DNA from: Bacteroides sp.
GTDB lineage: Bacteria > Bacteroidota > Bacteroidia > Bacteroidales > Bacteroidaceae
Assembly (NCBI RefSeq): GCF_028690125.1
Contig: NZ_JAQVBV010000002.1
Coordinates: 62,001 to 126,000 of the forward strand
Length of the DNA: 64,000 nt
Direction of reading: 5' to 3'
Below are positions 47,589 through 55,355 of the stretch, in pieces (position 1 is the stretch's first letter; each line of letters starts with the position of its first letter). A program made the translations under genes and the position numbers. Under the pieces are notes generated by a model. That model was given only the letters and a program-made list of their open reading frames with translations. It ran no database searches and was not told the origin of the DNA.

Positions 47589-48446
47589 TCATCCCTTTTT
47601 CTTATGAAGAGGAGACATTGAGTCCGCCATCTCAGCAATGTCACTCACTTCCGTCACAGCATCCAACCAACCTTCCATAACAACAGCAGGTGAATGAGTT
47701 GTCAAAATAATCTGTACATTGGGATTCAGTTCTCGAATCATTGAAATCAGTTTCTGCTGCCACTCAATGTGCAACGAAGCTTCCGGCTCGTCCATGAAAA
47801 GTACACAGTGACTATTATCTTGCACAAGCACTGTCAGCAAGATTACCAGCATTTGTTTTTCTCCGGAAGATAATTTATAAGGAAATAGCAATTCGCTATC
47901 CTGATAAAAAGCGATATCATTCCGTTTACGATCTATTTTTTTACGGGTATAACTGAAAAGGTCATCAATCATATCCTGAAAACGACGCTTCGCAACAGAT
48001 AACGTGGTTGCCCTCCGGCGTTGTTCTTCATCATCGCTGGAAAGGAGTTCAATCATTTCATTCCCTATATTGACTTGATAATCAAGATAGCGACGCTGTA
48101 ACAGATAAAGTTGCCAATCCAATTCGGATTTCACATTCTTGTCTGCCATCTTTGCAGTAAAGTCACCCATTATCAGGGGACGGTCATAGCTGCGGATTAC
48201 ATCATAAGGGATGTATGTTGCATCAGGATTATCAAAGAATAGATGTACTCCGTTTTTTTCATCACTCTTTATCTCTCCTGAAAGCTGATCCAGATAATCT
48301 ACCGAACGATTGAGAATCGTTGTTTTCCCGACACCATTGATACCGGAAAGGATATTCACATCGGGACGTAGGTCCCAGGCTATATCAAATCTCCCCCAGA
48401 GACCCTGTATCTCAATACGACGGATATAGTTGGCTTGTTGTTCCAT
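47589..48446 (-). CDS. ABC/SMC-type ATPase of AAA_21/AriA-like kind
   Basis: This compact 285-residue ATPase has Walker A LSGINGVGKTT (K41), an ABC signature-like YKLSSGEKQMLV (192-198), Walker B CVLFMDEPE (D219, E220) and the H-loop ILTTHSPAV (H251). The insert between Walker A and the signature is short and helical, with no long coiled coil, so it is not an SMC or RecF. It matches the overload-style ATPases paired with TOPRIM proteins. It is shorter than I remember for AriA of PARIS. It is the first gene of ATPase - DUF4435 - MscS, with an exact -7 element 21 bp upstream. It is divergent from the EamA gene. Confidence 0.88.
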   Translation of the reverse strand: MEQQANYIRRIEIQGLWGRFDIAWDLRPDVNILSGINGVGKTTILNRSVDYLDQLSGEIKSDEKNGVHLFFDNPDATYIPYDVIRSYDRPLIMGDFTAKMADKNVKSELDWQLYLLQRRYLDYQVNIGNEMIELLSSDDEEQRRRATTLSVAKRRFQDMIDDLFSYTRKKIDRKRNDIAFYQDSELLFPYKLSSGEKQMLVILLTVLVQDNSHCVLFMDEPEASLHIEWQQKLISMIRELNPNVQIILTTHSPAVVMEGWLDAVTEVSDIAEMADSMSPLHKKKG

Positions 48447-48467
48447 AATATTCCACTTTAATCAAGG

Positions 48468-48475
48468 CAAATATA
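48468..48475 (-). promoter_or_regulatory. -7 element of the ATPase-DUF4435-mscS operon
   Basis: The minus strand reads TATATTTG, an exact TAnnTTTG match, 21 bp upstream of the ATPase start. It is back to back with the EamA promoter, with 23 bp between the two -7 boxes. Confidence 0.6.
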
Positions 48476-48496
48476 AACAAATCAAATGATAAATTG

Positions 48497-48529
48497 GTTA
48501 CCTTTGCAGCAGTTTTCAATAAAGGTAAC
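48497..48529 (+). promoter_or_regulatory. EamA promoter with overlapping inverted repeat
   Basis: TACCTTTG (48499-48506) is an exact -7 element 34 bp upstream of the EamA start. It lies inside the left arm of a perfect 9-bp inverted repeat, GTTACCTTT (48497-48505) and AAAGGTAAC (48521-48529), with 15 bp between the arms. The repeat would straddle the transcription start, a position suited to a repressor operator or a 5'-leader hairpin. Confidence 0.65.
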
Positions 48530-48540
48530 AATTAGACGTT

Positions 48541-49458
48541 ATGAATAATAACAAGAATCTGCAAGGCCATCTGTTTGCACTCACGGCAAATGTTATGTGG
48601 GGATTGATGTCTCCTATCGGAAAATCGGCACTACAAGAGTTTTCGCCCATTTCAGTAACTACTTTCCGCATGGTAGGTGCGGCGGCTGCATTCTGGATTC
48701 TTTCTATCTTTTGCAAACGGGAGCATGTAAGTCATCGTGATATGCTGAAGATATTCTTTGCTTCTTTATTTGCCTTGGTGTTCAATCAGGGAGTTTTCAT
48801 TTTCGGACTTTCTCTGACATCCCCCATCGACGCTTCAATTGTTACCACGACTTTACCGATTGTGACGATGATTGTAGCTGCTGTTTATTTAAAAGAGCCA
48901 ATTACGAATAAGAAGGTTTTGGGTATTTTCGTAGGAGCAATGGGAGCTCTTATTCTTATTATGAGTAGCCAGGCTGCAAGTAATGAAGGCGGAAGTATTA
49001 TCGGTGATTTACTCTGTCTGGTGGCACAGATAAGTTTTTCCATTTACCTTACCGTATTCAAAGGATTAAGCCAGCAATATTCAGCAGTAACGATTAATAA
49101 ATGGATGTTTGTCTATGCTTCCATATGTTACATCCCCTTCTCATATTATGATATTTCCACTATCCAATGGGCTATTATTCCGACTATTGCCATCTTTCAA
49201 GTACTCTATGTGGTATTAGGCGGTAGTTTCCTGGCCTATCTCTGTATCATGACTGCTCAAAAATTACTCCGCCCAACAGTAGTCAGTATGTATAATTATA
49301 TGCAACCTATTGTAGCTACTATTGCCGCCATCATTATGGGGATTGGAAGCTTCGGTTGGCAGAAAGGAATTGCAATAGCACTTGTATTCTTGGGAGTATA
49401 CATCGTTACACAGAGTAAGTCAAGAGCCGATTTCGAAAAGGCAGGAAAAGAATTGTAA
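48541..49458 (+). CDS. EamA/DMT-family transporter
   Basis: This 305-residue inner membrane protein has about ten helices made of two EamA repeats. The N-terminal repeat begins LFALTANVMWGLMSPIGKSA and ends with AVYLKEPITNKKVLGIFVGA; the second repeat runs from about residue 155 (GDLLCLVAQISFSIYLTVFK) to the end. This is the drug/metabolite exporter superfamily; the substrate (amino acid, metabolite or nucleoside) is not readable. The gene is monocistronic, ending at a perfect terminator, and its promoter carries an operator-like inverted repeat. Confidence 0.94.
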   Translation: MNNNKNLQGHLFALTANVMWGLMSPIGKSALQEFSPISVTTFRMVGAAAAFWILSIFCKREHVSHRDMLKIFFASLFALVFNQGVFIFGLSLTSPIDASIVTTTLPIVTMIVAAVYLKEPITNKKVLGIFVGAMGALILIMSSQAASNEGGSIIGDLLCLVAQISFSIYLTVFKGLSQQYSAVTINKWMFVYASICYIPFSYYDISTIQWAIIPTIAIFQVLYVVLGGSFLAYLCIMTAQKLLRPTVVSMYNYMQPIVATIAAIIMGIGSFGWQKGIAIALVFLGVYIVTQSKSRADFEKAGKEL

Positions 49459-49556
49459 CTTCACCATCGTGCAAAATCTATTTTCCAAAGGAAAATTTCT
49501 CTCATAAATTCATAAAAATCTCTAGATAATAAAAATCTTACCGTACATTTCTATTT

Positions 49557-49610
49557 AAAATAATACCGGTGAAAAGAGAGATATTATTCTCTTTTCACCG
49601 GTATTATTTT
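49557..49610. terminator. Perfect 23-bp bidirectional terminator
   Basis: AAAATAATACCGGTGAAAAG plus AGA (49557-49579) pairs exactly with 49588-49610 around an 8-base loop. A-rich and T-rich outer arms let it end both the EamA gene (plus) and the acyltransferase gene (minus). Confidence 0.95.
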
Positions 49611-49640
49611 ATTAATTATTTCCGTTCCGGATATTTATAT

Positions 49641-50729
49641 TTATCCTATAATCCATTTACTACCCGGTATAAATGAGATAATCTTCGTCGTTACATAACA
49701 GCTGACGAATGTACTCACTGCAATGCAAGGTATAGCGGCAACTGTAGGAAACGCCAGTGTTTGCTTAAACACAGTTACCCAGAATCCGAGCCAGAATATG
49801 TGCATAAGATACATACCATAACTGAGTTTGGACATATCTGTTACGAGTCCTGGCGCCTTAGGAAGATTTATACATGAGAACATCAGAAAGGTACCCGCTG
49901 TCAAAATTACACAGTTGATAGTACAAAAAGCCCATCCTATTTCTATTACGGGTGTAGAATGAGTTACTCCGGGTATAGCCTGAACATAGAATGAGTAGAT
50001 AGTCCATACAGCACCAACGACCATTGCAATAAGCCCTATAGTGAAACGTTTGGAACGGTCCCATGTAAGATGTACACGTATATAATGTGCTAATACAAGA
50101 TATCCTAAGTAACCAGAGAAGTACCACAACATATGATATTCGTTCCAAAAACATTGTCCCCACACTTCACCGCACCACCGATTGAGATATGGCATACACG
50201 TTGATATCAGAAACAGTGCTATGAAAAAACGTTCCTCTTTGGCCGTGGCCTTACTCAACCATGGAGATATTATAGGTATGAATAGATAAAGACTTATTAA
50301 AGGATACATGAACCATAGATGTCCGGCCTGTGAGGGAAAGTTCAGAAATATTCGCGATAAATCCGTAAATGATGTTTCTCCATCTATCTGTCCCCATAAC
50401 AGTGGTAGGGTGCTATATAGTATCATGAATATGAAAAATGGTGGCAGAATGCGGATACACCGCTGACGATAGAATTGCCATGAGGTCTGTCCCTCCTTCA
50501 TCGGCACAAGAAGATAAGCAGAGACAATCATGAACAATGGTACTGCCATACGTGAGAAACCATCGTACACAGCCACCCACAGACGTTCAGCTTCACTTGC
50601 CAGATAAGATTGCGGTCCCGCCATATCTGTAGATCCGGCAGCACCGTAAAAGTTTTCACTGGCGTGAACAACTATGACGAGGAAACATGCAAACACGCGT
50701 ACATAATCTAAAAAAACAATACGTTTCAT
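49641..50729 (-). CDS. Acyltransferase 3 (OafA-like) membrane protein
   Basis: This 362-residue integral membrane protein has about ten helices. The family start is clear: VFLDYVRVFACFLVIVVHAS, with the conserved H in helix 1, then RMAVPLFMIVSAYLLVP and FYRQRCIRILPPFFIFMILY. AT3 enzymes move acyl groups, often O-acetyl, onto surface sugars. No glycan-synthesis gene is adjacent, so the acceptor is unknown. The gene is preceded by a roughly 110-base leader, an exact -7 element and an upstream inverted repeat, so it is probably a regulated single gene. The AraC-type gene ends 260 bp upstream on the same strand and may read into it. Confidence 0.9.
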   Translation of the reverse strand: MKRIVFLDYVRVFACFLVIVVHASENFYGAAGSTDMAGPQSYLASEAERLWVAVYDGFSRMAVPLFMIVSAYLLVPMKEGQTSWQFYRQRCIRILPPFFIFMILYSTLPLLWGQIDGETSFTDLSRIFLNFPSQAGHLWFMYPLISLYLFIPIISPWLSKATAKEERFFIALFLISTCMPYLNRWCGEVWGQCFWNEYHMLWYFSGYLGYLVLAHYIRVHLTWDRSKRFTIGLIAMVVGAVWTIYSFYVQAIPGVTHSTPVIEIGWAFCTINCVILTAGTFLMFSCINLPKAPGLVTDMSKLSYGMYLMHIFWLGFWVTVFKQTLAFPTVAAIPCIAVSTFVSCYVTTKIISFIPGSKWIIG

Positions 50730-50846
50730 TTTTTGAGTTTTCTAGTTGGTAATTAGTAATAGTAAAATTATTTAGTTTTGTCCTTTTTATACATTTATGA
50801 CGAAAATATTTTGTGGATTTTTCCAGTTACTGCATTATTTTGAGTA

Positions 50847-50929
50847 CAAAGATAAAGAAATATTTTATTTTTTGATAGATTTAGTTTCTTGATACAAAAA
50901 TAAAACTTCCTGATTTAAAATTGTATCAA
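50847..50929 (-). promoter_or_regulatory. Acyltransferase promoter with upstream inverted repeat
   Basis: The minus strand reads TATCTTTG at 50847-50854, an exact -7 element, 117 bp upstream of the start. Upstream of it lies a perfect 9-bp inverted repeat, TTGATACAA (50889-50897) and TTGTATCAA (50921-50929), with centres 32 bp apart, about three helical turns. The repeat lies 34-74 bp upstream of the -7 box, a position typical for an activator site. Confidence 0.6.
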
Positions 50930-50989
50930 TAAAGTGGGGTAAGCAAAATAATAGAAAGCTACCGAATTTTGCTATCATTCGTAATAACT

Positions 50990-51647
50990 TTAATTCAAAC
51001 TTTTATATTCATCATTAGGAGTTATGCCTGCAACTTTCTTGAAAAGACGGCTAAGATGACGTGGATATTTAAAGCCCAGTATATATGCGATTTCACTTAC
51101 TGAACGGTTACCTTCAGTGAGTGTTTTTTTTGCCCGTCCAATAATAACTAACTGGATATATTCCTGTACCGATTTTCCAGTTTCTTTGTTGATCAGATCA
51201 CCAAAATAATTTGCAGATAAATCCAACTCTCCTGAGCACCAAGCCACAGAAGGTAAACCAAATTGTTGAGGTTTCTCCGAATCGAAATAGTTGTTTAACA
51301 AATTCTCAAAGCGGCTCAAAAGATCATGGTTTACAATCTCACGCCTCACAAACTGGCGGTCATAAAAACGTACGCAATGATTTAACAAAACTTCTATATT
51401 AGCTGCAATTATCTGTTTACTGTGCTTGTCGATGGCATGCTCTAATTCCTCTTTAATTTCATGAAAACAGTTGACGACTATTTGACGTTCGCGTTCTGAT
51501 ATATGTAAAGCTTCGTTTGACTCATATGAAAAGAATGTATATTCTTTCATATGTCTATCAAGTGATGTTCCACCAAACAAATCAGGGTGAAACATTTAAA
51601 AGTTCGTTGTAATCTTGAATCGAATTTAGTGTAATAATATCTCTCAT
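50990..51647 (-). pseudogene. AraC-family regulator with most of its sensor domain deleted
   Basis: Two pieces of one gene are visible. The 5' piece starts at the ATG at 51647, MRDIITLNSIQDYNELLNV, a typical start for Bacteroides AraC regulators. It ends at a TGA (51582-51584) after 21 residues. In another frame, from 51595, a 201-residue ORF begins FHPDLFGGTSLDRHMKEYTF and continues to an intact AraC DNA-binding domain (LDLSANYFGDLINKETGKSV, SVSEIAYILGFKYPRHLSRL). In intact relatives roughly 80-90 residues of cupin-like sensor separate these pieces. So an internal deletion with frame change near 51590-51600 removed most of the sensor. The promoter at 51681-51688 is intact. The 201-residue protein could still be made and bind DNA. 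Confidence 0.8.
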
Positions 51648-51680
51648 ATATTCCTTTTTTATTGTTGAATTAACTTTTTG

Positions 51681-51688
51681 CAAATATA
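51681..51688 (-). promoter_or_regulatory. -7 element of the araC-type gene
   Basis: The minus strand reads TATATTTG, an exact TAnnTTTG match, 33 bp upstream of the original ATG at 51647. Its survival fits a recent deletion in the coding part. Confidence 0.6.
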
Positions 51689-51721
51689 AAAAAGGGTTCA
51701 ATATAAACTTATAGACCCATA

Positions 51722-51816
51722 AAATCAGTAATATGGGTTAGCAAATCCGCAACTTGTGTTAATACATTGAATTATAATATATTGAAATCAGTAATATTGG
51801 TGTTTGAAACAGTAAT
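51722..51816. promoter_or_regulatory. Direct repeats, probable AraC operators
   Basis: AAATCAGTAATATGGGT (51722-51738) and AAATCAGTAATATTGGT (51785-51801) differ at one base of 17 and are exactly 63 bp apart, six helical turns. A shorter related copy, GAAACAGTAAT, lies at 51806-51816. They fill the gap between the divergent araC-type gene and the hydrolase operon. Direct repeats in phase are the usual binding sites of AraC/XylS proteins. Confidence 0.65.
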
Positions 51817-51846
51817 TCATCTATGGTCAGAAACTTTTATATGCTC

Positions 51847-51854
51847 TATCTTTG
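51847..51854 (+). promoter_or_regulatory. -7 element of the CMD-hydrolase operon
   Basis: TATCTTTG is an exact TAnnTTTG match 47 bp upstream of the start at 51902. It lies 30 bp downstream of the last AraC-type repeat, a layout suited to activation. Confidence 0.65.
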
Positions 51855-51901
51855 CAAAACAATTTATGAATGTAGTTGGAATATTATAAAAAATAAAGCC
51901 A

Positions 51902-53566
51902 ATGAAAAAGATAATTTTACTAATGCTTACGACTTTCCTCACATTGTCCGTATCCGCAGAAGCAGACCAAGGGATGGATAAGAAACAACCAAACATCATT
52001 GCTATCGCCTCACTAACGGGCAAAGGTGAACTTGACAAATTAAAAACGGCATTGGAAGAAGGTCTTGATATCGGAATGACTGTCAATGATATAAAAGAAG
52101 TATTGGTTCACACTTATACATATTGCGGTTTTCCACAAACCTTGCGTGGATTACAAACATTTGTTGCTATACTTGAAGAACGCAACACAAGAGGTATCGA
52201 AGATGTGCAAGGACGAGAAGCATCCTCTATAACGGACACCCGCACAAAACATGAGCGTGGGCGGGATATTCTCTCTAAAATATCTGGCGTGCCGGCTAAT
52301 GCTCCCAAAGCCAACTATGCAGTACTGGCATCCGAAATAGAAGTATTCCTTAAAGAACACCTGTTTACCGATGTCTTCGAACGCGACGTACTTACTTATT
52401 CCGAGCGAGAGATTGCTACGGTATCTGTATTGGTTGCCATCGGTAGGGTTGAACCAATGATGCGTTGGCACATAAATATCTCTCTGCATATAGGGGTTAC
52501 TCCCGACCAACTGCGACATCTATTTTCTATCGTAGAGAAACAGATTGGTTGTAGTGAAGCGGATGCCAGACGCATAATATTAAACGAAATACTACAAAAT
52601 AACGATCTGGTCATAAAACCGGAAACACCTGTAACTAAGATGGAAAATAGCGTAAAAACACAGAAAGTAATTTTTCAGAACCGCTTCCTGATCGATCTAG
52701 TTGGCGGCCTCTATTTCCCTGTCTATTTTGATTCCTCGAAAAAATGTGCAGCTATTATCTGCGGTCACCCCTTCGGTGGTGTTAAAGAGCAGACAGCAGG
52801 TTTTCATGCCCGCAAACTGGCTGAATTAGGTTATGTTACATTGGCTTTCGATGCATCTTATTATGGAGAAAGTGGAGGCTATCCCCGTCATATCGAATCA
52901 CCAGAAGTACATATAGAGGATTTCAGTACAGCAGTCGATTTTTTATCTAATCATCCCGCAGTATACACTGAGCAGATTGGTGTATTAGGTATTTGTGGTG
53001 GTGGCTATTCCGTCAGTGCAGTGCAAATTGACCACCGTATAAAAGCCGTAGCCACAATCAGTATGTATGATATAAGGCCTGCCAGACGTCAAGGAGTGGG
53101 CAATGCCACCACTTACGAACAACGAATGGCAATACTCGATCAAATAGGACTTCAGCGTACAACCGAGTTCGGTGAAGGGGCACGACGTGATATTCGAGCT
53201 CTACCGGAGAAAGTAGACACTTCCACCCCACAGTATGCGCTCGACTTGCTCGACTATTACGATAATCCCGCACGTGGCAAACATTCAAACTCTACAGCTT
53301 ATTATTCTTATACAAGCCTCGGTCCGATGATGAATTTCTTGCCATTTGCACAGATTGAAACCATTTCGCCACGTCCGTTACTCTTTACTGTCGGAGAAAA
53401 AGCTGTATCTGCTTATTGCAGTAAAGATGTTTACCAAAAGGCAGCGGAACTCAAAGAACTGCTTGTTATACCAGGAGCAACGTATATCAATTTATACGAC
53501 CGCCCAGAATATTCAAAGATTACGCATCCGAAACAGGATATTTTTTTCAGACAAAATCTTAAATAA
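51902..53566 (+). CDS. Exported carboxymuconolactone decarboxylase-alpha/beta-hydrolase fusion
   Basis: This 554-residue protein has a signal peptide (MKKIILLMLTTFLTLSVSAE). Residues about 28-100 and 140-230 are two carboxymuconolactone decarboxylase/AhpD-like helical domains (IIAIASLTGKGELDKLKTAL; RDVLTYSEREIATVSVLVAI). There is a single Cys (YCGFP), not the CxxC of AhpD. From about 247 (MENSVKTQKVIFQNR) to the end is an alpha/beta-hydrolase: oxyanion region ICGHPFGGVKEQT, elbow VLGICGGGYS with Cys365 at the nucleophile position, like dienelactone-hydrolase relatives. These two parts are, to my knowledge, usually separate adjacent genes in Bacteroides. The frame is open through the join at about 52640. 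It heads an AraC-type operon and overlaps the cupin gene by one base. Substrate unknown. Confidence 0.87.
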   Translation: MKKIILLMLTTFLTLSVSAEADQGMDKKQPNIIAIASLTGKGELDKLKTALEEGLDIGMTVNDIKEVLVHTYTYCGFPQTLRGLQTFVAILEERNTRGIEDVQGREASSITDTRTKHERGRDILSKISGVPANAPKANYAVLASEIEVFLKEHLFTDVFERDVLTYSEREIATVSVLVAIGRVEPMMRWHINISLHIGVTPDQLRHLFSIVEKQIGCSEADARRIILNEILQNNDLVIKPETPVTKMENSVKTQKVIFQNRFLIDLVGGLYFPVYFDSSKKCAAIICGHPFGGVKEQTAGFHARKLAELGYVTLAFDASYYGESGGYPRHIESPEVHIEDFSTAVDFLSNHPAVYTEQIGVLGICGGGYSVSAVQIDHRIKAVATISMYDIRPARRQGVGNATTYEQRMAILDQIGLQRTTEFGEGARRDIRALPEKVDTSTPQYALDLLDYYDNPARGKHSNSTAYYSYTSLGPMMNFLPFAQIETISPRPLLFTVGEKAVSAYCSKDVYQKAAELKELLVIPGATYINLYDRPEYSKITHPKQDIFFRQNLK

Positions 53567-54063
53567 TGAGGAATATGAAAAGGAGAGGAATATTATTATT
53601 GCTGACAGTAGCTTCACTCGGAGCTTGCTGTAACCAAAAAACGAAAACAGTGCAAACAGCAACACCTGAAGACGAATTTGCCAAAGGCAAACTAATAGCT
53701 AATAAGCCCAACTTCACAGGCGATGCATGGCTGCCAATGTTTGTCACGGTAGGCGATTCGATGGACTACACCATCAGCAACGTGACTTTTACACCGGACG
53801 TACGAAATAGTTGGCATTCGCACCCCAGCGGTCAGGTATTATTCTGTACCTCCGTCAAAGGGTCTTATCAAGAAAAAGGGTATTCAATTCAATTACTCAT
53901 GCCAGGTGACGTAGTAAAGATAGCACCGAATGTGTTTCATTGGCATGGAGCAACTCCCGATAGCGAGTTTACACATATAGCCGTAGGCACACAAATATCG
54001 AAGGGTCCCACCCTATGGTTGGATACAGTGACCGATGAAGAGTATAATAACTTTATTCAATAA
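53566..54063 (+). CDS. Cupin-domain lipoprotein
   Basis: This 165-residue protein has a lipoprotein signal ending LGAC (Cys21). The cupin motifs are visible: NSWHSHPSGQVLF (H84, H86, Q90) and PNVFHWHGAT (H125, H127), enough to bind a metal. The start ATG shares its A with the stop of the fusion gene (TAATG), so translation is coupled. Another start, Met4 at 53575, is possible. CMD and cupin proteins are often neighbours or fusions in AraC-regulated operons. Inferred role: small-molecule enzyme in the cell envelope working with the upstream fusion. Confidence 0.9.
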   Translation: MRNMKRRGILLLLTVASLGACCNQKTKTVQTATPEDEFAKGKLIANKPNFTGDAWLPMFVTVGDSMDYTISNVTFTPDVRNSWHSHPSGQVLFCTSVKGSYQEKGYSIQLLMPGDVVKIAPNVFHWHGATPDSEFTHIAVGTQISKGPTLWLDTVTDEEYNNFIQ

Positions 54064-54069
54064 ATAAAA

Positions 54070-55317
54070 ATGGAACAAAATAAGATTATTTCAGCCCCTC
54101 AAAACCGAATTTATGTGCTCGATGCATTGAGAGGATTTGCATTATTAGGAGTAATTCTCATGCATATGCTGCAACATTTTGGAGTTTTTACCGGTATGCC
54201 TGTCGCAGAACCTCAGTTTCCAATGTTGAATACAGCTATTCAATGGCTCTCGCAGCATATAATAATGGGCAAATTTATTAATATTTTCGCATTCCTTTTC
54301 GGATTAAGTTTTTTCATACAAATGGACCGTGGAGCTAGAAAAGGAATTGATTTTCGTAAACGATTTGTCTGGCGTATGGTAATTCTTTTTGCGATAGGAA
54401 TCGTTGGAAATAGTTTTTTTACTGCCGATATTCTACCCATATATGCTGCTTTTGGAGTGATTATGGTATTGTTGTTCCCGCTTAAAAACTGGATATTAAT
54501 TGTTATTGCTATGCTTTTTCTGATAGGTACCCCTCGTATAATCTCGACAACTTATAGCCGTATGGTAAAAACAGAGCAAACGGTTAATACTCCGCAAATA
54601 CCGACATTTAATGACTCGAACAGTAACAGAGGAGTCCCTACTACGGCAGAAATGAAAAAACCTTCGTTTTTTAAATCCGCAAAAACCAATTTAACCACCG
54701 GATTTGTAAGAAAACTAAATTATCAATTTGGATTAAATGGACGTGGATACATAACGTTGGCTCTTTTTATTTTGGGCTTGGTTGTAGGACGTTTGCGTTT
54801 TTTCGAAGGAGTCGAAATAAATAAAAAACGAAACGTACTGCTTTTTACGTTTTTCTCTCTCACAGCCTTTATTCTCAGTTTAATTCCGCTGCAAGAAGTT
54901 TCTTTTAGGATGCTTATATCGGGAACGGAGTTATCTCCTGCTATGTTAGCATCTATGGCGCTTAAAGATATACAAACAGTCTTGTTTTCAGGTGCTTTAG
55001 CACTGGGATTCATAAGTTTATGCCAGGTAAAGAACATTGGAAAACATCTAAAGACTATCATCCCTTACGGGCGTATGGGATTGACAAACTATGTAACTCA
55101 AAGTATCGTAGGTGGAATTATGTTTTCGATGTGGGGATTAGGCAGTATTTTCGGCAGTTGGGGAACAACTGAAGTATTTGTTTTGGGGTTGGTAGTATAT
55201 ATTATGCAAGCCATATTTAGTACCTATTGGTTGAAACATTTCTTATATGGCCCGCTAGAGTGGCTCTGGCGTTCAGCTACCTATCTGAAGATACAACCTT
55301 TTAAAAAGAAACAATAA
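54070..55317 (+). CDS. DUF418-family membrane protein
   Basis: This 415-residue integral membrane protein has about ten helices. The N-terminus reads NRIYVLDALRGFALLGVILM, the DUF418-family start with its conserved D-A-L-R-G. The C-terminal DUF418 region ends with FSTYWLKHFLYGPLEWLWRS. The family is thought to be membrane acyltransferase-like or transport-related, but the function is unproven. It starts 6 bp after the cupin gene. Bases 55217-55230 of this gene (part of FSTYW) are copied at the break of the next gene. Confidence 0.88.
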   Translation: MEQNKIISAPQNRIYVLDALRGFALLGVILMHMLQHFGVFTGMPVAEPQFPMLNTAIQWLSQHIIMGKFINIFAFLFGLSFFIQMDRGARKGIDFRKRFVWRMVILFAIGIVGNSFFTADILPIYAAFGVIMVLLFPLKNWILIVIAMLFLIGTPRIISTTYSRMVKTEQTVNTPQIPTFNDSNSNRGVPTTAEMKKPSFFKSAKTNLTTGFVRKLNYQFGLNGRGYITLALFILGLVVGRLRFFEGVEINKKRNVLLFTFFSLTAFILSLIPLQEVSFRMLISGTELSPAMLASMALKDIQTVLFSGALALGFISLCQVKNIGKHLKTIIPYGRMGLTNYVTQSIVGGIMFSMWGLGSIFGSWGTTEVFVLGLVVYIMQAIFSTYWLKHFLYGPLEWLWRSATYLKIQPFKKKQ

Positions 55318-55355
55318 TCATCAATGATACAACCTGATTTATACAAAACAATAAT

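Noticed and set aside
45112-48446. Calling the ATPase-DUF4435 pair a confirmed PARIS system
   Set aside because: Only domain layout and motifs agree; the ATPase seems short for AriA, the locus is not visibly in a mobile island, and I could not run a comparison.
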